Source: SZUA-309 sp050185825
GTDB lineage: Bacteria > Pseudomonadota > Gammaproteobacteria > Pseudomonadales > Azotimanducaceae
NCBI GenBank assembly: GCA_050185825.1
Contig: JBFWZA010000003.1
Location: 1 to 64,000, forward strand
DNA: 64,000 nucleotides
Direction of reading: 5' to 3'
Numbering within the stretch: position 1 is the stretch's first letter; every line of letters starts with the position of its first letter. Of this stretch, positions 9,293-19,800 are shown one piece after another. The notes beneath the pieces are model-generated. The model saw only the letters and a program-made list of their open reading frames with translations. It was not told where the DNA came from and did no database searches. Both the position numbers and the translations under genes were made by a program.

Positions 9293-10963
9293 ATGAAGGG
9301 CGACCAGTACATCGCGAAGATCCTGAAGGACGAAGGCATCCGCTGGCTGTCCTGCTTCCCGAGCAACCCGATGATCGAGGCGCTGGCAAAGGAAGGTATC
9401 CGGCCCATCGCCTTCCGCCACGAACGCGGCGCGGTGATGGCTGCAGACGGCTACTCCCGGGTGAGCGACGGGCAGCGGTTGGGCGTGGTGGCCATGCAGT
9501 CCCAGGCGGGGGCGGAGAACTCGGCCGGCGGCCTCGCCCAGGCCAATGCGGACAACATCCCCATCCTGGTGCTGCCCGGCGGCAACCCCCTGTCCATGCT
9601 GTTCGTGCGGCCCAACTACTCGGCGGTGAGCTCGTGGGCCAATGTCTGCCGGCATGCCGAGTTCATCACCAGCCCCGCCGAGACCGGCAACGTCATGCGC
9701 CGGGCCATGCACCGGCTCCGCTCCGCCTCACCGGGTCCCGTGGTGGTGGAGCTGCCGCCCGAGGTGGTTGCCCAGGAGATTCCGGATGAGGCGCTGAACT
9801 ACACCTCGCCGCGGCGCGTGGTGGGCGCACCCTCGCCGGGCGACCTGGCCGACGCCGCGAAGGCGCTTGTGGGCGCCAGGGATCCCCTGATCTGGGCCGG
9901 CGCCGGCGTCATGGCCGCCCGGGCGACCGAGGAGCTGAAGACTCTCGCCGAGCTGCTGGAAGTCCCCGTCTACACCTCCCTGCCCGGCAAGTCGGCCATC
10001 GACGAGCGCCACCCGCTCGCCATCGGCAGCGGCGGCATGACGGTGACCGGACCCGGCCGCCACTGGCTGAAGGAATCCGACCTGATCTTCGCCGTGGGCA
10101 CCTCGCTGACCACCACGCCCTATGGCCAGCAGTTCGATCAGAAGAAGTTGCTGATCCACTCGGTGAACGACGTCACCGAGATGAACAAGGACACGGTCTG
10201 CGACATCGGCCTGGTGGGCGACGCCAAGGTCACGCTGACGCTGATGATCGACGCGGTGAAAGGCCTCATCGGCGAGAAGGGACGCAGCACCGGCACGAAG
10301 GACCGTATCCGCGCCATGAAGGAGGAGTGGTGGGCGGCGTGGATGCCGTACCTCACCAGCGACAGCGAGCCCATCAGCCCGTATCGGGTGATCTGGGAGC
10401 TGGATCAGAACCTGGATCGGGAGAACACCATCATCACCCACGATGCCGGCGCGCCGCGGGACCAGATGGCGCCGTTTTACACCGCCACCAACCCCCACAG
10501 CTACGTCGGCTGGGGCAAGACCACCCACCTCGGCGCGTCGATCCCGCTGATGATCGGTGCGAAGAAGGCCATGATCGACGCCGGCACCGGGAAAATGTGC
10601 GTGGCCTTCATGGGCGACGCCGCCTTCGGCATGTCCGGGCTCGACATCGAGACCGCCGTGCGCGCCGAGCTGCCCATCACCGTGGTGCTGCTCAACAACG
10701 GCATCATGGCCACCTACCCCGGCGGCACGCCAGTGGCGCGCGGCGAGTTCGGCGTGACGAAGATGACGGGCGACTACGCCCGGATCGCCGAAGGCCTCGG
10801 CGCACAAGGTATCCGGGTGAGCAAGCCCACCCAGCTCCCCGGCGCCATCCAGGCCGCCGCGAAGCACAACCGGGAAGGCCGGACGGTGCTGATCGACGTG
10901 ATCACCACCAACGTCGATTCACGGGCGCCGCACCGGTTCGTGGAGGTGAACTCCACACACTAG
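9293..10963 (+). CDS. Thiamine-diphosphate-dependent enzyme, acetolactate synthase-like
   Basis: A 556-residue protein with the three-domain layout of the pyruvate oxidase/acetolactate synthase family. The catalytic Glu is in RHERGA (Glu44). The ThDP-binding motif begins with GDAAFGMSG and ends in NN about 30 residues later (about residues 440-470); the usual GDG is GDA here. Family members act on 2-keto acids or acyl-CoA (decarboxylases, oxalyl-CoA or 2-hydroxyacyl-CoA lyases); no specific substrate can be assigned. The ATG at 9293 is preferred to an in-frame GTG at 9287 because AGGGGGAGAG lies at the right distance. It leads a plus-strand run with DinB and an alpha/beta hydrolase. Confidence 0.85.
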   Translation: MKGDQYIAKILKDEGIRWLSCFPSNPMIEALAKEGIRPIAFRHERGAVMAADGYSRVSDGQRLGVVAMQSQAGAENSAGGLAQANADNIPILVLPGGNPLSMLFVRPNYSAVSSWANVCRHAEFITSPAETGNVMRRAMHRLRSASPGPVVVELPPEVVAQEIPDEALNYTSPRRVVGAPSPGDLADAAKALVGARDPLIWAGAGVMAARATEELKTLAELLEVPVYTSLPGKSAIDERHPLAIGSGGMTVTGPGRHWLKESDLIFAVGTSLTTTPYGQQFDQKKLLIHSVNDVTEMNKDTVCDIGLVGDAKVTLTLMIDAVKGLIGEKGRSTGTKDRIRAMKEEWWAAWMPYLTSDSEPISPYRVIWELDQNLDRENTIITHDAGAPRDQMAPFYTATNPHSYVGWGKTTHLGASIPLMIGAKKAMIDAGTGKMCVAFMGDAAFGMSGLDIETAVRAELPITVVLLNNGIMATYPGGTPVARGEFGVTKMTGDYARIAEGLGAQGIRVSKPTQLPGAIQAAAKHNREGRTVLIDVITTNVDSRAPHRFVEVNSTH

Positions 10964-10988
10964 CAAAGGCCACCGGGGAGGCTGATCG

Positions 10989-11549
10989 ATGACCGCGACG
11001 ACTTACTTCCGCGCTCAGGCCTACAACAACGCCTGGGCGAACCACCGTCTGCTCGTTGCCTGCGAGTCGCTTACTGCGCAGGAACTCGCGGCCGAACGCA
11101 CCAGCTTCTTCCCCAGCATCATCCTGACGCTGAACCACATCCTCACCGTGGACTGGTACTACCTGAGTGGCCTCGAAGGGGCTTCTCTGGGTGCTGCGGC
11201 GTTCGAGCCCGAGGTACCGTGCCCGGACATCGCCGAGCTGTCGCGGGAACAACGCCTGGCGGACCGCCGCCTCATCGCGTTCTGCGAGCAGCTCACCGAT
11301 GGCAGGCTGGCGGAGCTCGTGGATCATCAGCGTATCAACCGGGTGCAGACCGAGCGCGTAGACCGCACGCTGCTGCATCTCTTTCAACACCAGATCCATC
11401 ATCGCGGACAGGTGCATGCGATGCTTTCCGGCACCGCCGCAGCACCGCCCCAGCTGGACGAGTTCTTCCTCGACGACGAGAAGGAGCGGGCGTTGCGCGC
11501 GCGGAATTTCGAGGTGCTCGGGTTCAGCGAGGACGAGATCTGGCGCTGA
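10989..11549 (+). CDS. DinB-family metal-binding protein
   Basis: A 186-residue four-helix-bundle protein of the DinB/YfiT type. The metal-binding histidines appear in LNHIL (about residue 48) and in the HQIHHRGQVHAML helix (about residue 135). Relatives include thiol-S-transferases dependent on low-molecular-weight thiols and proteins of unknown function. An AGG-type ribosome site precedes the ATG, which is 25 bases after the ThDP enzyme; the alpha/beta hydrolase begins 16 bases downstream, suggesting one transcript. The specific role is unknown. Confidence 0.85.
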   Translation: MTATTYFRAQAYNNAWANHRLLVACESLTAQELAAERTSFFPSIILTLNHILTVDWYYLSGLEGASLGAAAFEPEVPCPDIAELSREQRLADRRLIAFCEQLTDGRLAELVDHQRINRVQTERVDRTLLHLFQHQIHHRGQVHAMLSGTAAAPPQLDEFFLDDEKERALRARNFEVLGFSEDEIWR

Positions 11550-11565
11550 GTCCGCGGGCGAGCAT

Positions 11566-12345
11566 ATGGAAACGCTGCTTCGTCTCCTCGCCCTTGTGGC
11601 CGCCGCGTACGCACTGCTGTGTGTCTTCTTCTACGTGGTGCAGGACCGTCTGATCTTCTATCCCACGGGCGTCTGGCGGGAACCGCAGGGGAGCCATGTG
11701 CTGCCGGTGGCGCTCGAGCGTGACGACGCCGTGCTGAATGGCTGGGTTGTCAAACCCGGTGCCACGGGACCGGTGCTGGTCTACTTCGGTGGCAACGCCG
11801 AGGAGCTGTCGGGGCTTGTGGACGTGTTCGCGCGCCTGGACTGCACCACGCTGCTCATGAACTACCGGGGATACGGAACGAGCGAAGGCAGACCATCCGT
11901 TTCGGCACTCATCGACGATGCAGCAGCCGTCCTCGATGTACTGGTCCGCCGCTATGGTTCTGACAGGCCGCTCATTCTGTTCGGGCGTAGCCTGGGCAGC
12001 GGCATCGCCGTATCAGTGGCGCAATCGGAGCGGGTCGATGGCGTCATCCTGATGAGTCCATTCCGCAGTCTGGCCCACCTGGCCGACCACGTCGTGCCAT
12101 GGTTACCTGCACGATGGCTGCTACGGCACCAGCTCGACGTGATCGAGGCCCTGGACTCGCTCCCGGAGAAAACACTCGTCCTCTACTCTCCCTCTGACCG
12201 GATCGTGCCCGGCGCGGAGTCCGAGGCGCTGCTCCGGCTGTTTCCACGCGCTCCGCGTGTCGTCGAGTTCGATGGCGGTCACAACGTGCCACTGACGCTT
12301 CCCGGAGTTTGGCGGGAAGTTGTGGCTTTCGTTGAATCCACATGA
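11566..12345 (+). CDS. Membrane-anchored alpha/beta hydrolase (ABHD13/17-like)
   Basis: A 259-residue serine hydrolase. An N-terminal hydrophobic segment (about 5-24) followed by FYPTG is typical of the BEM46/ABHD13-like group and probably anchors it to the membrane. The nucleophile is Ser142 in GRSLGS, the acid is the Asp of SPSDRIV and the base is the His of GGHNVPL. The frame stays open further upstream, but that overlaps the DinB gene out of frame, so the ATG at 11566 is chosen. Family members hydrolyse esters, thioesters or lipid acyl groups. Confidence 0.82.
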   Translation: METLLRLLALVAAAYALLCVFFYVVQDRLIFYPTGVWREPQGSHVLPVALERDDAVLNGWVVKPGATGPVLVYFGGNAEELSGLVDVFARLDCTTLLMNYRGYGTSEGRPSVSALIDDAAAVLDVLVRRYGSDRPLILFGRSLGSGIAVSVAQSERVDGVILMSPFRSLAHLADHVVPWLPARWLLRHQLDVIEALDSLPEKTLVLYSPSDRIVPGAESEALLRLFPRAPRVVEFDGGHNVPLTLPGVWREVVAFVEST

Positions 12346-12365
12346 CGGCTTGAACCCAGTGCCGG

Positions 12366-13481
12366 TTACCGCGGGAACGCCGCGCTCTGCGCCCGGACCA
12401 GCTCCACCAGATTCCCCATGGCCAGGTGCACGTCCACCAGGTGCAGACCCCATTGCGCCACCACCGCCCCGTTCGCCACCACGTCACCGCCGATCTCATC
12501 GGTGCGCGGGTCCGCCGGATCGGCGTTCACGGTCACGGAGAGGTAGGAAAGTCCACGCTCGTTAACGCATTCCGCGGTGAGCAGCCCGGGCACGCTGACG
12601 AACGGCGTGTCGATGGTCCTCGTGGGCGTCACCCAGGTGGTATCCGGGCCGTTGCGCAGATAGGCATGCAGCTCACCCGACCCACCGGTCAGGTTCGCCG
12701 GATTCACGCACACCGATTCGCCGCTGCCTTCCCGCGGTCGGCCGAACAGCGAGTCGTCGGGCGGCGGCACGGTGCTCCTGAACGACGCGAACTGCACCAC
12801 ACAGCCCGTCTGCGCCGGCGCCCGGCAGGGTGGCACGTGCTTGAACGTGCCGCCGACCTCTTCACTCGGTGGGTTCGCCACCCCGCTCGAGCCGAGGATC
12901 AGTGCAGACACCATCCGTGACTGGATGGGCTTGCCGTCGATCTCGTCGGCGATCAGGCGGGTGAGCACGCCGGCGCCCTGGGAGTGGCCGATGAGGACGA
13001 AAGGCCGACCGCCGTTGTCGTTGGTCAGGTAGTGGTTCCAGGCGGCCAGCACGTCACCGTAGGCCATGGCCCGGTCGGCCGTCATGGGCTGGCCGGCGCG
13101 GCCGGCCCGGAGCGCGGTGAGCGTCACCTGCCGATAGAGAGGCGCGTAAGTGCGGCAGACGGCGCCGAAGCGGGCGAACTGACCGCTGATCACGGAGCGC
13201 TCCTCCGGACCCGCCAGCATGTCCGAGTTCGGCGTCTCGTCCAGCGACACCGTGGGGTAGACGTAGAAGCAGTCGATGGGCGCATCCGGATCGCCCTGAA
13301 AGGTCTCGGTCGTGAGCGTGCCGTTCGCGGTGACAACGGTGGTGGTCTGATCCGCCGCGCAGGCATTCGGGTGCTCGGGGCGGCACAGCCAGCTGTCCGA
13401 GTCGCCGTAGTCCACGGTGTCCGCGGCCACGGCAATGCCGCTCAGCCCCCACAACAGCCACAACGCCAGCTTCGATTTCAC
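12366..13481 (-). CDS. DUF3089 secreted alpha/beta-hydrolase-like protein
   Basis: A 371-residue protein with a signal peptide (cleavage likely after AVA near residue 19). It contains the DUF3089 domain: CFYVYPTVS near residue 71 and a lipase-like nucleophile elbow GHSQGAG with Ser167. Several cysteines (positions about 33, 41, 71 and 109) suggest disulfides in the periplasm. DUF3089 proteins are predicted lipases or esterases without a defined substrate. It is the third gene downstream of the dienelactone hydrolase and the ATPase on the same strand. Confidence 0.83.
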   Translation of the reverse strand: MKSKLALWLLWGLSGIAVAADTVDYGDSDSWLCRPEHPNACAADQTTTVVTANGTLTTETFQGDPDAPIDCFYVYPTVSLDETPNSDMLAGPEERSVISGQFARFGAVCRTYAPLYRQVTLTALRAGRAGQPMTADRAMAYGDVLAAWNHYLTNDNGGRPFVLIGHSQGAGVLTRLIADEIDGKPIQSRMVSALILGSSGVANPPSEEVGGTFKHVPPCRAPAQTGCVVQFASFRSTVPPPDDSLFGRPREGSGESVCVNPANLTGGSGELHAYLRNGPDTTWVTPTRTIDTPFVSVPGLLTAECVNERGLSYLSVTVNADPADPRTDEIGGDVVANGAVVAQWGLHLVDVHLAMGNLVELVRAQSAAFPR

Positions 13482-13541
13482 GTCGCTCTCTCCCCCGTTT
13501 TCCTCGCCGCGTGTGAGTCTAGCAGCACAGGCGACGGCGAA

Positions 13542-14708
13542 TCAGCGGCCCGGCCACTTCCAGGCCGGCACGTCGAAGAGGTCCTGGTCCTCGACGAACG
13601 TCTCGCCGAGATCCTTGTCGAGCCGGATGTGTCGCGTGGCCGGATCTTCCGTCAGCACAGCCTCCAGCACCGGGGAGTGCGAGACCACCCACAGCTGGTT
13701 GGCAGACGCGTACCGCCTCATCAGCCGCCCGAGCGGCGGCAGCAGGTCCGGGTGCAGGCTGGTTTCCGGCTCGTTCAGCACCATGAGCGGCGGCGGTCGC
13801 GGGGTCAGGAGCGCGGCGACCAGCAGCAGGTAACGCAGGGTGCCGTCCGAGAGCTCCGCCTGAGCGAGTGGTCTGAGCAGACCCGGCTGATTGAACTGCA
13901 GCTCGAAGCGTCCCGCGTCCACCTTCACGTCGACTTCGGCACCGGGAAAGGCATCCTTCACCGCCAGAGCCAGTCCATCACCGTCGCCGATCTCGACGAT
14001 GGTACGCCAGGCCGCTGCCAGATCATGGCCGTCGTTGGCGAGCACCGGGGTACGCACCCCCACCTGCGCGGACCTGGCCGGCGCACCCGCGTCGCAGCGG
14101 AAGTGATCGTAGAAGCGCCAGGATCGCAGCTCCTCGCGCAGCAGCAGCACCTCCGGTGCCCGCTCGGGATCGGCCACCCGGGTGAGCAGGCTGTCGAAGC
14201 TCGGCAGGTGCTGCTCGATCACCTGCCAGCGGCCGTCTTCATCCCGGGCCCGGACCACGCCGCCACGCCGGTCGACCAGGGCGCGCTGGTCGTGCCAGGT
14301 CTCGCCGTGCCAGATGGCTTCGCGTTTGATTTCCGGGTCGCGGCCGAACAGCGTGCCCGGCACCGGGGTGGGCAGACCGAAGTCGATGGCATAGCCGAAG
14401 GTCTCACTGGTGAAGCCGAGCTTGAGCGCCACCGGCGCCTTGCGCGGCCCGCCCTGAACCGGCTGCTCGCCGCGCTTCACCATACGCGACAGGGACTCCG
14501 GGCCGGCCCAGAGCACGGACTCGAGCCCGCCTTCGGCAGCCAGCGCGCCGATGGCGTCTCCCCGCGCCACGTCGCAGAGCAGCTTGAGCCCCCGATAGAG
14601 GTTCGACTTGCCGCTGCCGTTGGCCCCGGTGACCAGATTGAGCTGGCCGAGGCCGACGGTCAGATCACGGAGGGAGCGGTAGCCGGCAACGGACAGCGTG
14701 TTCAGCAT
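13542..14708 (-). CDS. AAA ATPase of the RecF/OLD-like (AAA_21) type
   Basis: A 388-residue ATPase. Walker A is GANGSGKS (28-35), the ABC-type signature is LSDGT near residue 285, Walker B is MVLNEPETSLH near residue 307 and the switch His is in VVSHSP. The layout matches SMC/RecF-like ATPases related to OLD proteins, but there is no TOPRIM nuclease domain and no nuclease partner next door. It begins 8 bases after the dienelactone hydrolase, so it sits in a metabolic operon rather than an evident defence island. The function is unknown; a DNA-maintenance or regulatory ATPase is possible. Confidence 0.8.
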   Translation of the reverse strand: MLNTLSVAGYRSLRDLTVGLGQLNLVTGANGSGKSNLYRGLKLLCDVARGDAIGALAAEGGLESVLWAGPESLSRMVKRGEQPVQGGPRKAPVALKLGFTSETFGYAIDFGLPTPVPGTLFGRDPEIKREAIWHGETWHDQRALVDRRGGVVRARDEDGRWQVIEQHLPSFDSLLTRVADPERAPEVLLLREELRSWRFYDHFRCDAGAPARSAQVGVRTPVLANDGHDLAAAWRTIVEIGDGDGLALAVKDAFPGAEVDVKVDAGRFELQFNQPGLLRPLAQAELSDGTLRYLLLVAALLTPRPPPLMVLNEPETSLHPDLLPPLGRLMRRYASANQLWVVSHSPVLEAVLTEDPATRHIRLDKDLGETFVEDQDLFDVPAWKWPGR

Positions 14709-14716
14709 GCCGGGCT

Positions 14717-15556
14717 TCAGACCGATGACGGGCCATCCGCAGTGCCCAGGCGCTGACGGTAGAAGCCGAGGATTTCGTTCACCGCTTCGCGTGTCGGCTC
14801 ACCCGCTTCGTCCACCAGATGCAGGGTGACCACGCTGTGCGGTCGCATGGGGGTGCCGGGCAGCGCCGAGTCGTCGGCGAGCACCCGGGCGATGAACCGG
14901 TCACCCAGCGCTTCCTGGTAGGCGGCGAACCGCTCCGGTCGGCAGAACCGGTCGCCCTCGAACCGGTAGGCGAGCACCGTCAGGTCTTCGGCCTCCAGCC
15001 GCGCCTTCACCGCCGCCAGCTCCTCCGGCGCCATGTGCATGCCGCCGGCCCGGCCGAGCGGCAGGGACGGCTGCGAGAGCACGGGCGCCAGCATGGCCGG
15101 CTCGAGCATCATGGAGAGCGCGAAGTTACCGGTGAAGCACATGCCGATCGCGCCCACCCCCTTGCCGCCGCAGACGCCGTGGGCATGGGCGGCCAGCGCC
15201 CGGAGCCACTGCGTCACCGGGCTCGAGGCGTTGGCGGCGAAGGCCTTGAACTCCCGGGCGATGCAGGCACGGACCATGGTGGAAAGACCACCCAGGGCTG
15301 TCACCGGCCCGCCCTCGGTGCCGAACAGCGCCGGCATCCAGACCGTGAAGCCCGCATCGCGCACCCTGCGCGCGAAGCGGATCACGTGCGCGTAGATGCC
15401 CGGCATCTCCGCCATCACGATCACGGCGGGACCCGTGCCCGAGCGGTAGACGCGTCGGGTCTCGCCCAGGAGCGTGATCTCCTCGCGATAGAAATCCTCC
15501 ATGGGATCCCGATCGGTGACCTTGAGCGGCTCCGTGTCGTAGTGCCTGCCGGTCAT
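14717..15556 (-). CDS. Dienelactone hydrolase family protein
   Basis: A 279-residue alpha/beta hydrolase. The nucleophile is Cys140 in GMCFTG, and the Glu that activates the Cys in this family is matched by Glu50 in AEMPGIY. This Cys/Glu arrangement is characteristic of dienelactone hydrolases, which open lactone rings formed in aromatic or chloroaromatic breakdown. No ring-cleavage genes lie nearby, so the true substrate may be another lactone or ester. It is the first gene of a three-gene minus-strand run (hydrolase, ATPase, DUF3089) and is divergent from the efflux operon. Confidence 0.83.
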   Translation of the reverse strand: MTGRHYDTEPLKVTDRDPMEDFYREEITLLGETRRVYRSGTGPAVIVMAEMPGIYAHVIRFARRVRDAGFTVWMPALFGTEGGPVTALGGLSTMVRACIAREFKAFAANASSPVTQWLRALAAHAHGVCGGKGVGAIGMCFTGNFALSMMLEPAMLAPVLSQPSLPLGRAGGMHMAPEELAAVKARLEAEDLTVLAYRFEGDRFCRPERFAAYQEALGDRFIARVLADDSALPGTPMRPHSVVTLHLVDEAGEPTREAVNEILGFYRQRLGTADGPSSV

Positions 15557-15703
15557 GCCCTGCTCTCCTCCCCGCCAATACGGATGATCACCTTACCGCG
15601 ATGCTCCGCCCGGACGGTAGCGGCTGACGGCGCCACCCACTAGGACCGCCCGGCTGGCTCCGGCGTGATCTGTCTTTCACGGCAGCGATGCTAAAGTCCC
15701 CCG

Positions 15704-16840
15704 ATGATGTTTCTCCACCAGCCCATCACACCCTCCTTCACTCGCTGGCGCGCGCGGCTGTGCCCGCTACTTCTCGCCCAGGCAGTCCTGATCGGCGGCT
15801 GCGGCGGCGGGGCTGACGACGGCCAGCTCCTGCAGGCGGGGTCCGGACCCCGAGCCATTCCGGTGGTGGCGGCAGAGGTGACGTTCGAGGCGGAGTCCAA
15901 CCGCATCGAAGCCATCGGTACCTCCCAGGCGCTGAAATCGATCGAGCTGCACCCTGAGGTGGCCGGCCAGGTGGTGGAGGTGGCTTTCGCCGGCGGTGAG
16001 GTGGTGACGGCGGGTGACGTGCTGGTCTCCCTGGATGCCCGCGATCAGACGCTGGCGGTGGAGCTGGCCGAAGTGCATCTGGCCGATGCCCGGCTGCTCT
16101 TTCAGCGCTACGAAAACGCGAGCGGGGTGGAGGCGGTGCCCCCCACGACCCTGGACAGCGCCCGAACCGCCCTCGAGGCAGCGCGCATCGAGCTGGATCG
16201 GGCCCGTGTGGCGCTCGACGACCGCTTCGTGCGCGCGCCGTTCACCGGTGCGGTGGGCATCACCGACGTGGAGCCGGGCGACCGCATCGATCCCACCACG
16301 GTCATCGCCTCGCTGGACGATCGTTCCGCACTGCTGATCTCCTTCGACGTACCCGAAGCCTTCGTCGGGAAGGTCCGTGAAGGCGATCTGATCCGCGTCG
16401 AGACCTGGACGGCCGACCGTCTCGGCGCGGTGGGCCCGGTGGTGACGGTGGGCAGCCGGATCGATCCCGCCACGCGATCGTTCACGCTGCGGGCCCGTGT
16501 TCCCAACGACGACGACCGCCTCCGACCGGGCATGAGCTTTCGCGTGCTCCTGGACCTGAACGGTGCGGTCTGGCCGGTGGTGCCTGAAGTCTCGCTCCAG
16601 TGGGGGGCCAGCGGCCCCTATGTCTGGGCCGTGCGCGAGGGCCGGGCGGAACGGGTCCCCGCCCGCGTGATCCAGCGCCGCCAGGGTCGGGTGCTGATCG
16701 AGGCCGCGCTCGCGGCTGGCGACCAGGTCGTGGCGGAAGGCGTTCAGCGCATGCGCGAAGGCATCCCGGTCAGGCTGCTGGATGCTGACGCGCTGGCGGA
16801 GGATGCGCTGGCGGTTCTCGCCGCCGAGGCCGCGCGGTGA
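15704..16840 (+). CDS. RND efflux periplasmic adaptor lipoprotein
   Basis: A 378-residue membrane-fusion protein. The N-terminus has a lipobox ending LIGGC, which predicts lipidation at Cys33. Biotinyl-lipoyl-like halves, a short helical hairpin (about 125-165) and beta-barrel domains follow, as in adaptors of the AcrA/MexA class. The short hairpin suggests a subgroup with compact hairpins. It would link the inner-membrane pump encoded next to an outer-membrane channel; no channel gene is present in the window. Its stop overlaps the pump start (GTGA). Confidence 0.87.
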   Translation: MMFLHQPITPSFTRWRARLCPLLLAQAVLIGGCGGGADDGQLLQAGSGPRAIPVVAAEVTFEAESNRIEAIGTSQALKSIELHPEVAGQVVEVAFAGGEVVTAGDVLVSLDARDQTLAVELAEVHLADARLLFQRYENASGVEAVPPTTLDSARTALEAARIELDRARVALDDRFVRAPFTGAVGITDVEPGDRIDPTTVIASLDDRSALLISFDVPEAFVGKVREGDLIRVETWTADRLGAVGPVVTVGSRIDPATRSFTLRARVPNDDDRLRPGMSFRVLLDLNGAVWPVVPEVSLQWGASGPYVWAVREGRAERVPARVIQRRQGRVLIEAALAAGDQVVAEGVQRMREGIPVRLLDADALAEDALAVLAAEAAR

Positions 16841-19800
16841 ACGTGCCCGGCGTGGACCTTCCGGGTCTGTCGGTGCGCCGCCCGTGGCTTGCCACCGTGC
16901 TCAACCTGCTGGTGGTGATTGCCGGACTGGCGGCATTGCTCGCCGTGGAGGTCCGCGAGTTGCCGGACGTGGACCGGCCCATCGTCAGCGTCCGGGCGGA
17001 GTATCTAGGCGCTTCGCCCGAGACCATGGACGCGGAGGTGACGAGCCTGCTGGAAGGTGCCGTGGCGCGCGTTTCCGGCGTGCGCACCATTCAATCCTCC
17101 TCCGAGGAGAATTCCACCCGCATCCGGGTGGAATTCCAGCCGGGTGTGGCGCTGGATGCGGCCGCCGCCGACGTGCGCGAGGCGGTGAGCCGCGCCGCCC
17201 GGGAGCTGCCGGACAATCTGGAGCAGCTCACCGTGTTCAAAGCGGACGAAGATGCGGAGCCCATCGTGGTCCTCGCCGCCTACAGCGATGTGCTCGACGA
17301 GGCGTCCCTGACGCGCGTCGTCGAGCAGGACATCGTGCCCGAGCTCATTTCCATCGCCGGTGTGGCCGACGTGCCGCTGTTCGGTCAGCGCCAGCGGATG
17401 CTGCGCGTCGTGGTGGATCCGCTGCGGATGTCGAGCTACGGCCTCAGCGTCACGGATGTGGGAGCAGTACTGCGTCAGGCGGCGCTGGACGTCCCGGTCG
17501 GCAGCTTCAAATCGCGGGAGCAGAACCTGCTGGTGCGCGCCGATGCCTCGGCCATCTCGGAAGCGGACGTGGCCGAGCTCGTGGTGCGCGACAACATCCG
17601 TATCGGCGACATTGCCACGGTGGTGTTCGGCCCTGAGGATGCCGAATCCTTCAGCCGCCTCAACGGACGGCGGGTGGTAGGCCTGGAAGTCGTCCGGCAG
17701 GCGGGGTCCAACACCATCGAGATCGCTGCGGCGGTGGACCGGGCACTGCAGCGTCTGAATGCGCGGTTCGATGAGGTGGAGCTGGAGAAGATCTCCGATA
17801 ATGCGGAGTTCATTCGCGGCTCGGTACGCGAGGTGGTCATCTCCCTGGCGCTGGCGACGCTGGTGGTCGTCACGGTGATCCGACTCTTCTCCGGCTCCCT
17901 GCGCACGACGCTCGTCCCCACGCTGACGATCCCCGTCGCCCTGCTCGGCACGGTGGCTGCCATCTGGCTGCTCGGCTTCTCCATCAACATCCTGACCCTG
18001 CTGGCGCTGGTGCTGGCCACGGGCCTCATCGTGGACGACGCCATCATCGTTCTGGAAAACGTCCAGCGGCGCCGGGCGGAAGGTCTCGGCGCCGGCGCTG
18101 CCGCTGTGCTCGGCACCCGGCAGGTGTTTTTCGCGGTCGTTGCCACCACCGCCGTGCTGGTGGCCGTGTTCGTGCCCATCGCCTTTCTACCCGGGACGGC
18201 GGGGCGCCTGTTCCGCGAGTTCGGCATCGTCCTCGCCATCGCGGTTGCCATTTCCTCGCTGGTGGCGCTGACCCTGGTACCGGCGGCGCTGGCGGGCTTC
18301 GCCGACGCCGGCCCCGGATCGTCCCGCAGACGGTCTGCGGTATTCGCTGATCGCCTGACGGACCTCTACTACCGGACTCTCGGGTGGGCACTCGATCATC
18401 CCGCTCGAACGGTAGGCATCGCCGTGCTGCTGGGTACGACAGCCGGAAGCCTGTACCTCGTGCTCGACCGGGAGCTTCTGCCGGAGGAGGATCGGGGCAT
18501 GCTGATCGTGGATGCATCCGGTCCGGACGGTGTCGGTCTCGAGTACAGCGAACGCCAGGCGGACCGGCTCGAGGATGTGATGCGGCCGCTGGTCGAGAAC
18601 GGCGCGGTCACGTCGCTGTACACCATCGTCGGCCGGTACGATCCCAATCGCGCTCAGATCCTCGCCAAGCTCGCTCCCTGGGGCGAGCGTCCGTCACAGC
18701 AGGCGCTCGCCGCAGCGCTGCAGCCGCTGCTCACCGCCATGCCGGGTGCAAGCGTGCGTATCTCCAGCCCGAACAGCCTGGGCCTGCGTGGCAGTGGAGG
18801 CCTGGAAGTGGCACTGGTCGGCAACGAGTACGAGGAGATCTTCCAGGCCGCTCAGGCGCTCGCCTACGCCACGGATACGGAGCTGGACACCATCCTCGCG
18901 CCCCGGGTGTCCTATCAGCCCACCCAGCCGCAGCTCTCGGTGGCGGTGGATCGCCGGCGAGCCGCTGACCTGGGTGTACCGCTGGACGACCTGGCAGCGA
19001 CCCTGCAGGCGATGATCGATGGTCAGGAGCTGGTGGACCTGAACGTCGGGGACGAAGCCATCCCGATTTTCCTGGAAGCGCCGAGCGGCGCCATCGACGA
19101 GCCGGCAGACCTGGTCAACCTGTTCGTCCGTGCGGGGGATGCGGGCCTGGTCCCGCTCTCCAGTCTGGTGACGATCCGCGAAGAAGGCGTGGCCGCCGAG
19201 CTCGACCGTCATGCCCAGCGCCGGGCCATCGAGATAGACGGGGAGATCCGTGCCGGAACCCCGCTGCAGACCGCCGTGGACGATCTGCAGGCGCTGGCGG
19301 ACAGGCTCCTGCCAGCCGGCGTCGACCTCATCCCCCTCGAAGAGGCTGCGACCCTGGCCGAAGCCAATCGCGACGCGATGATCACCTATGTCATCGCCAT
19401 GCTGGTGGTTTTTCTCGTGCTGGTCGCCCAGTTCGAGAGTCTCACCAGCGCCCTGGTCGTCATGGTGGTGGTGCCCTTCGGGCTCGCCGCGGCCGTCTTC
19501 GCCCTCTACCTGACCGGCACCTCGCTGAACGTCTACTCCCAGGTCGGCCTGGTCATGCTCGTCGGTCTCATGGCCAAGAACGGCATCATGCTGGTCGAGT
19601 TCGCCGACCAGCTCCGCGACCGCGGATCGACAGTGGACGAGGCCATCCGCGAAGCGGCGCGTGTCCGCCTGCGCCCCATCATGATGACGCTGATCTCCAC
19701 GGTGCTGGGCGCGCTGCCGCTGATCATCTCGACCGGGCCGGGCGCCGAAGCCCGGCATGCCATCGGCTGGGTGGTGTTCGCCGGACTCGGGCTCGCCGCC

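Noticed and set aside
8327..9712. A 461-codon crotonase with a long N-terminal extension
   Set aside because: The extra 190 codons overlap the divergent ThDP gene and are low-complexity. A good ribosome site precedes the ATG at 9142.
13542..14708. An anti-phage defence island around the ATPase
   Set aside because: No nuclease, reverse transcriptase, methylase or toxin gene is adjacent, and neighbours are metabolic hydrolases.
12984..14756. A 590-codon plus-strand open frame opposite the ATPase gene
   Set aside because: It is antisense to a protein with clear Walker motifs. Its composition is typical of antisense frames in high-GC DNA.
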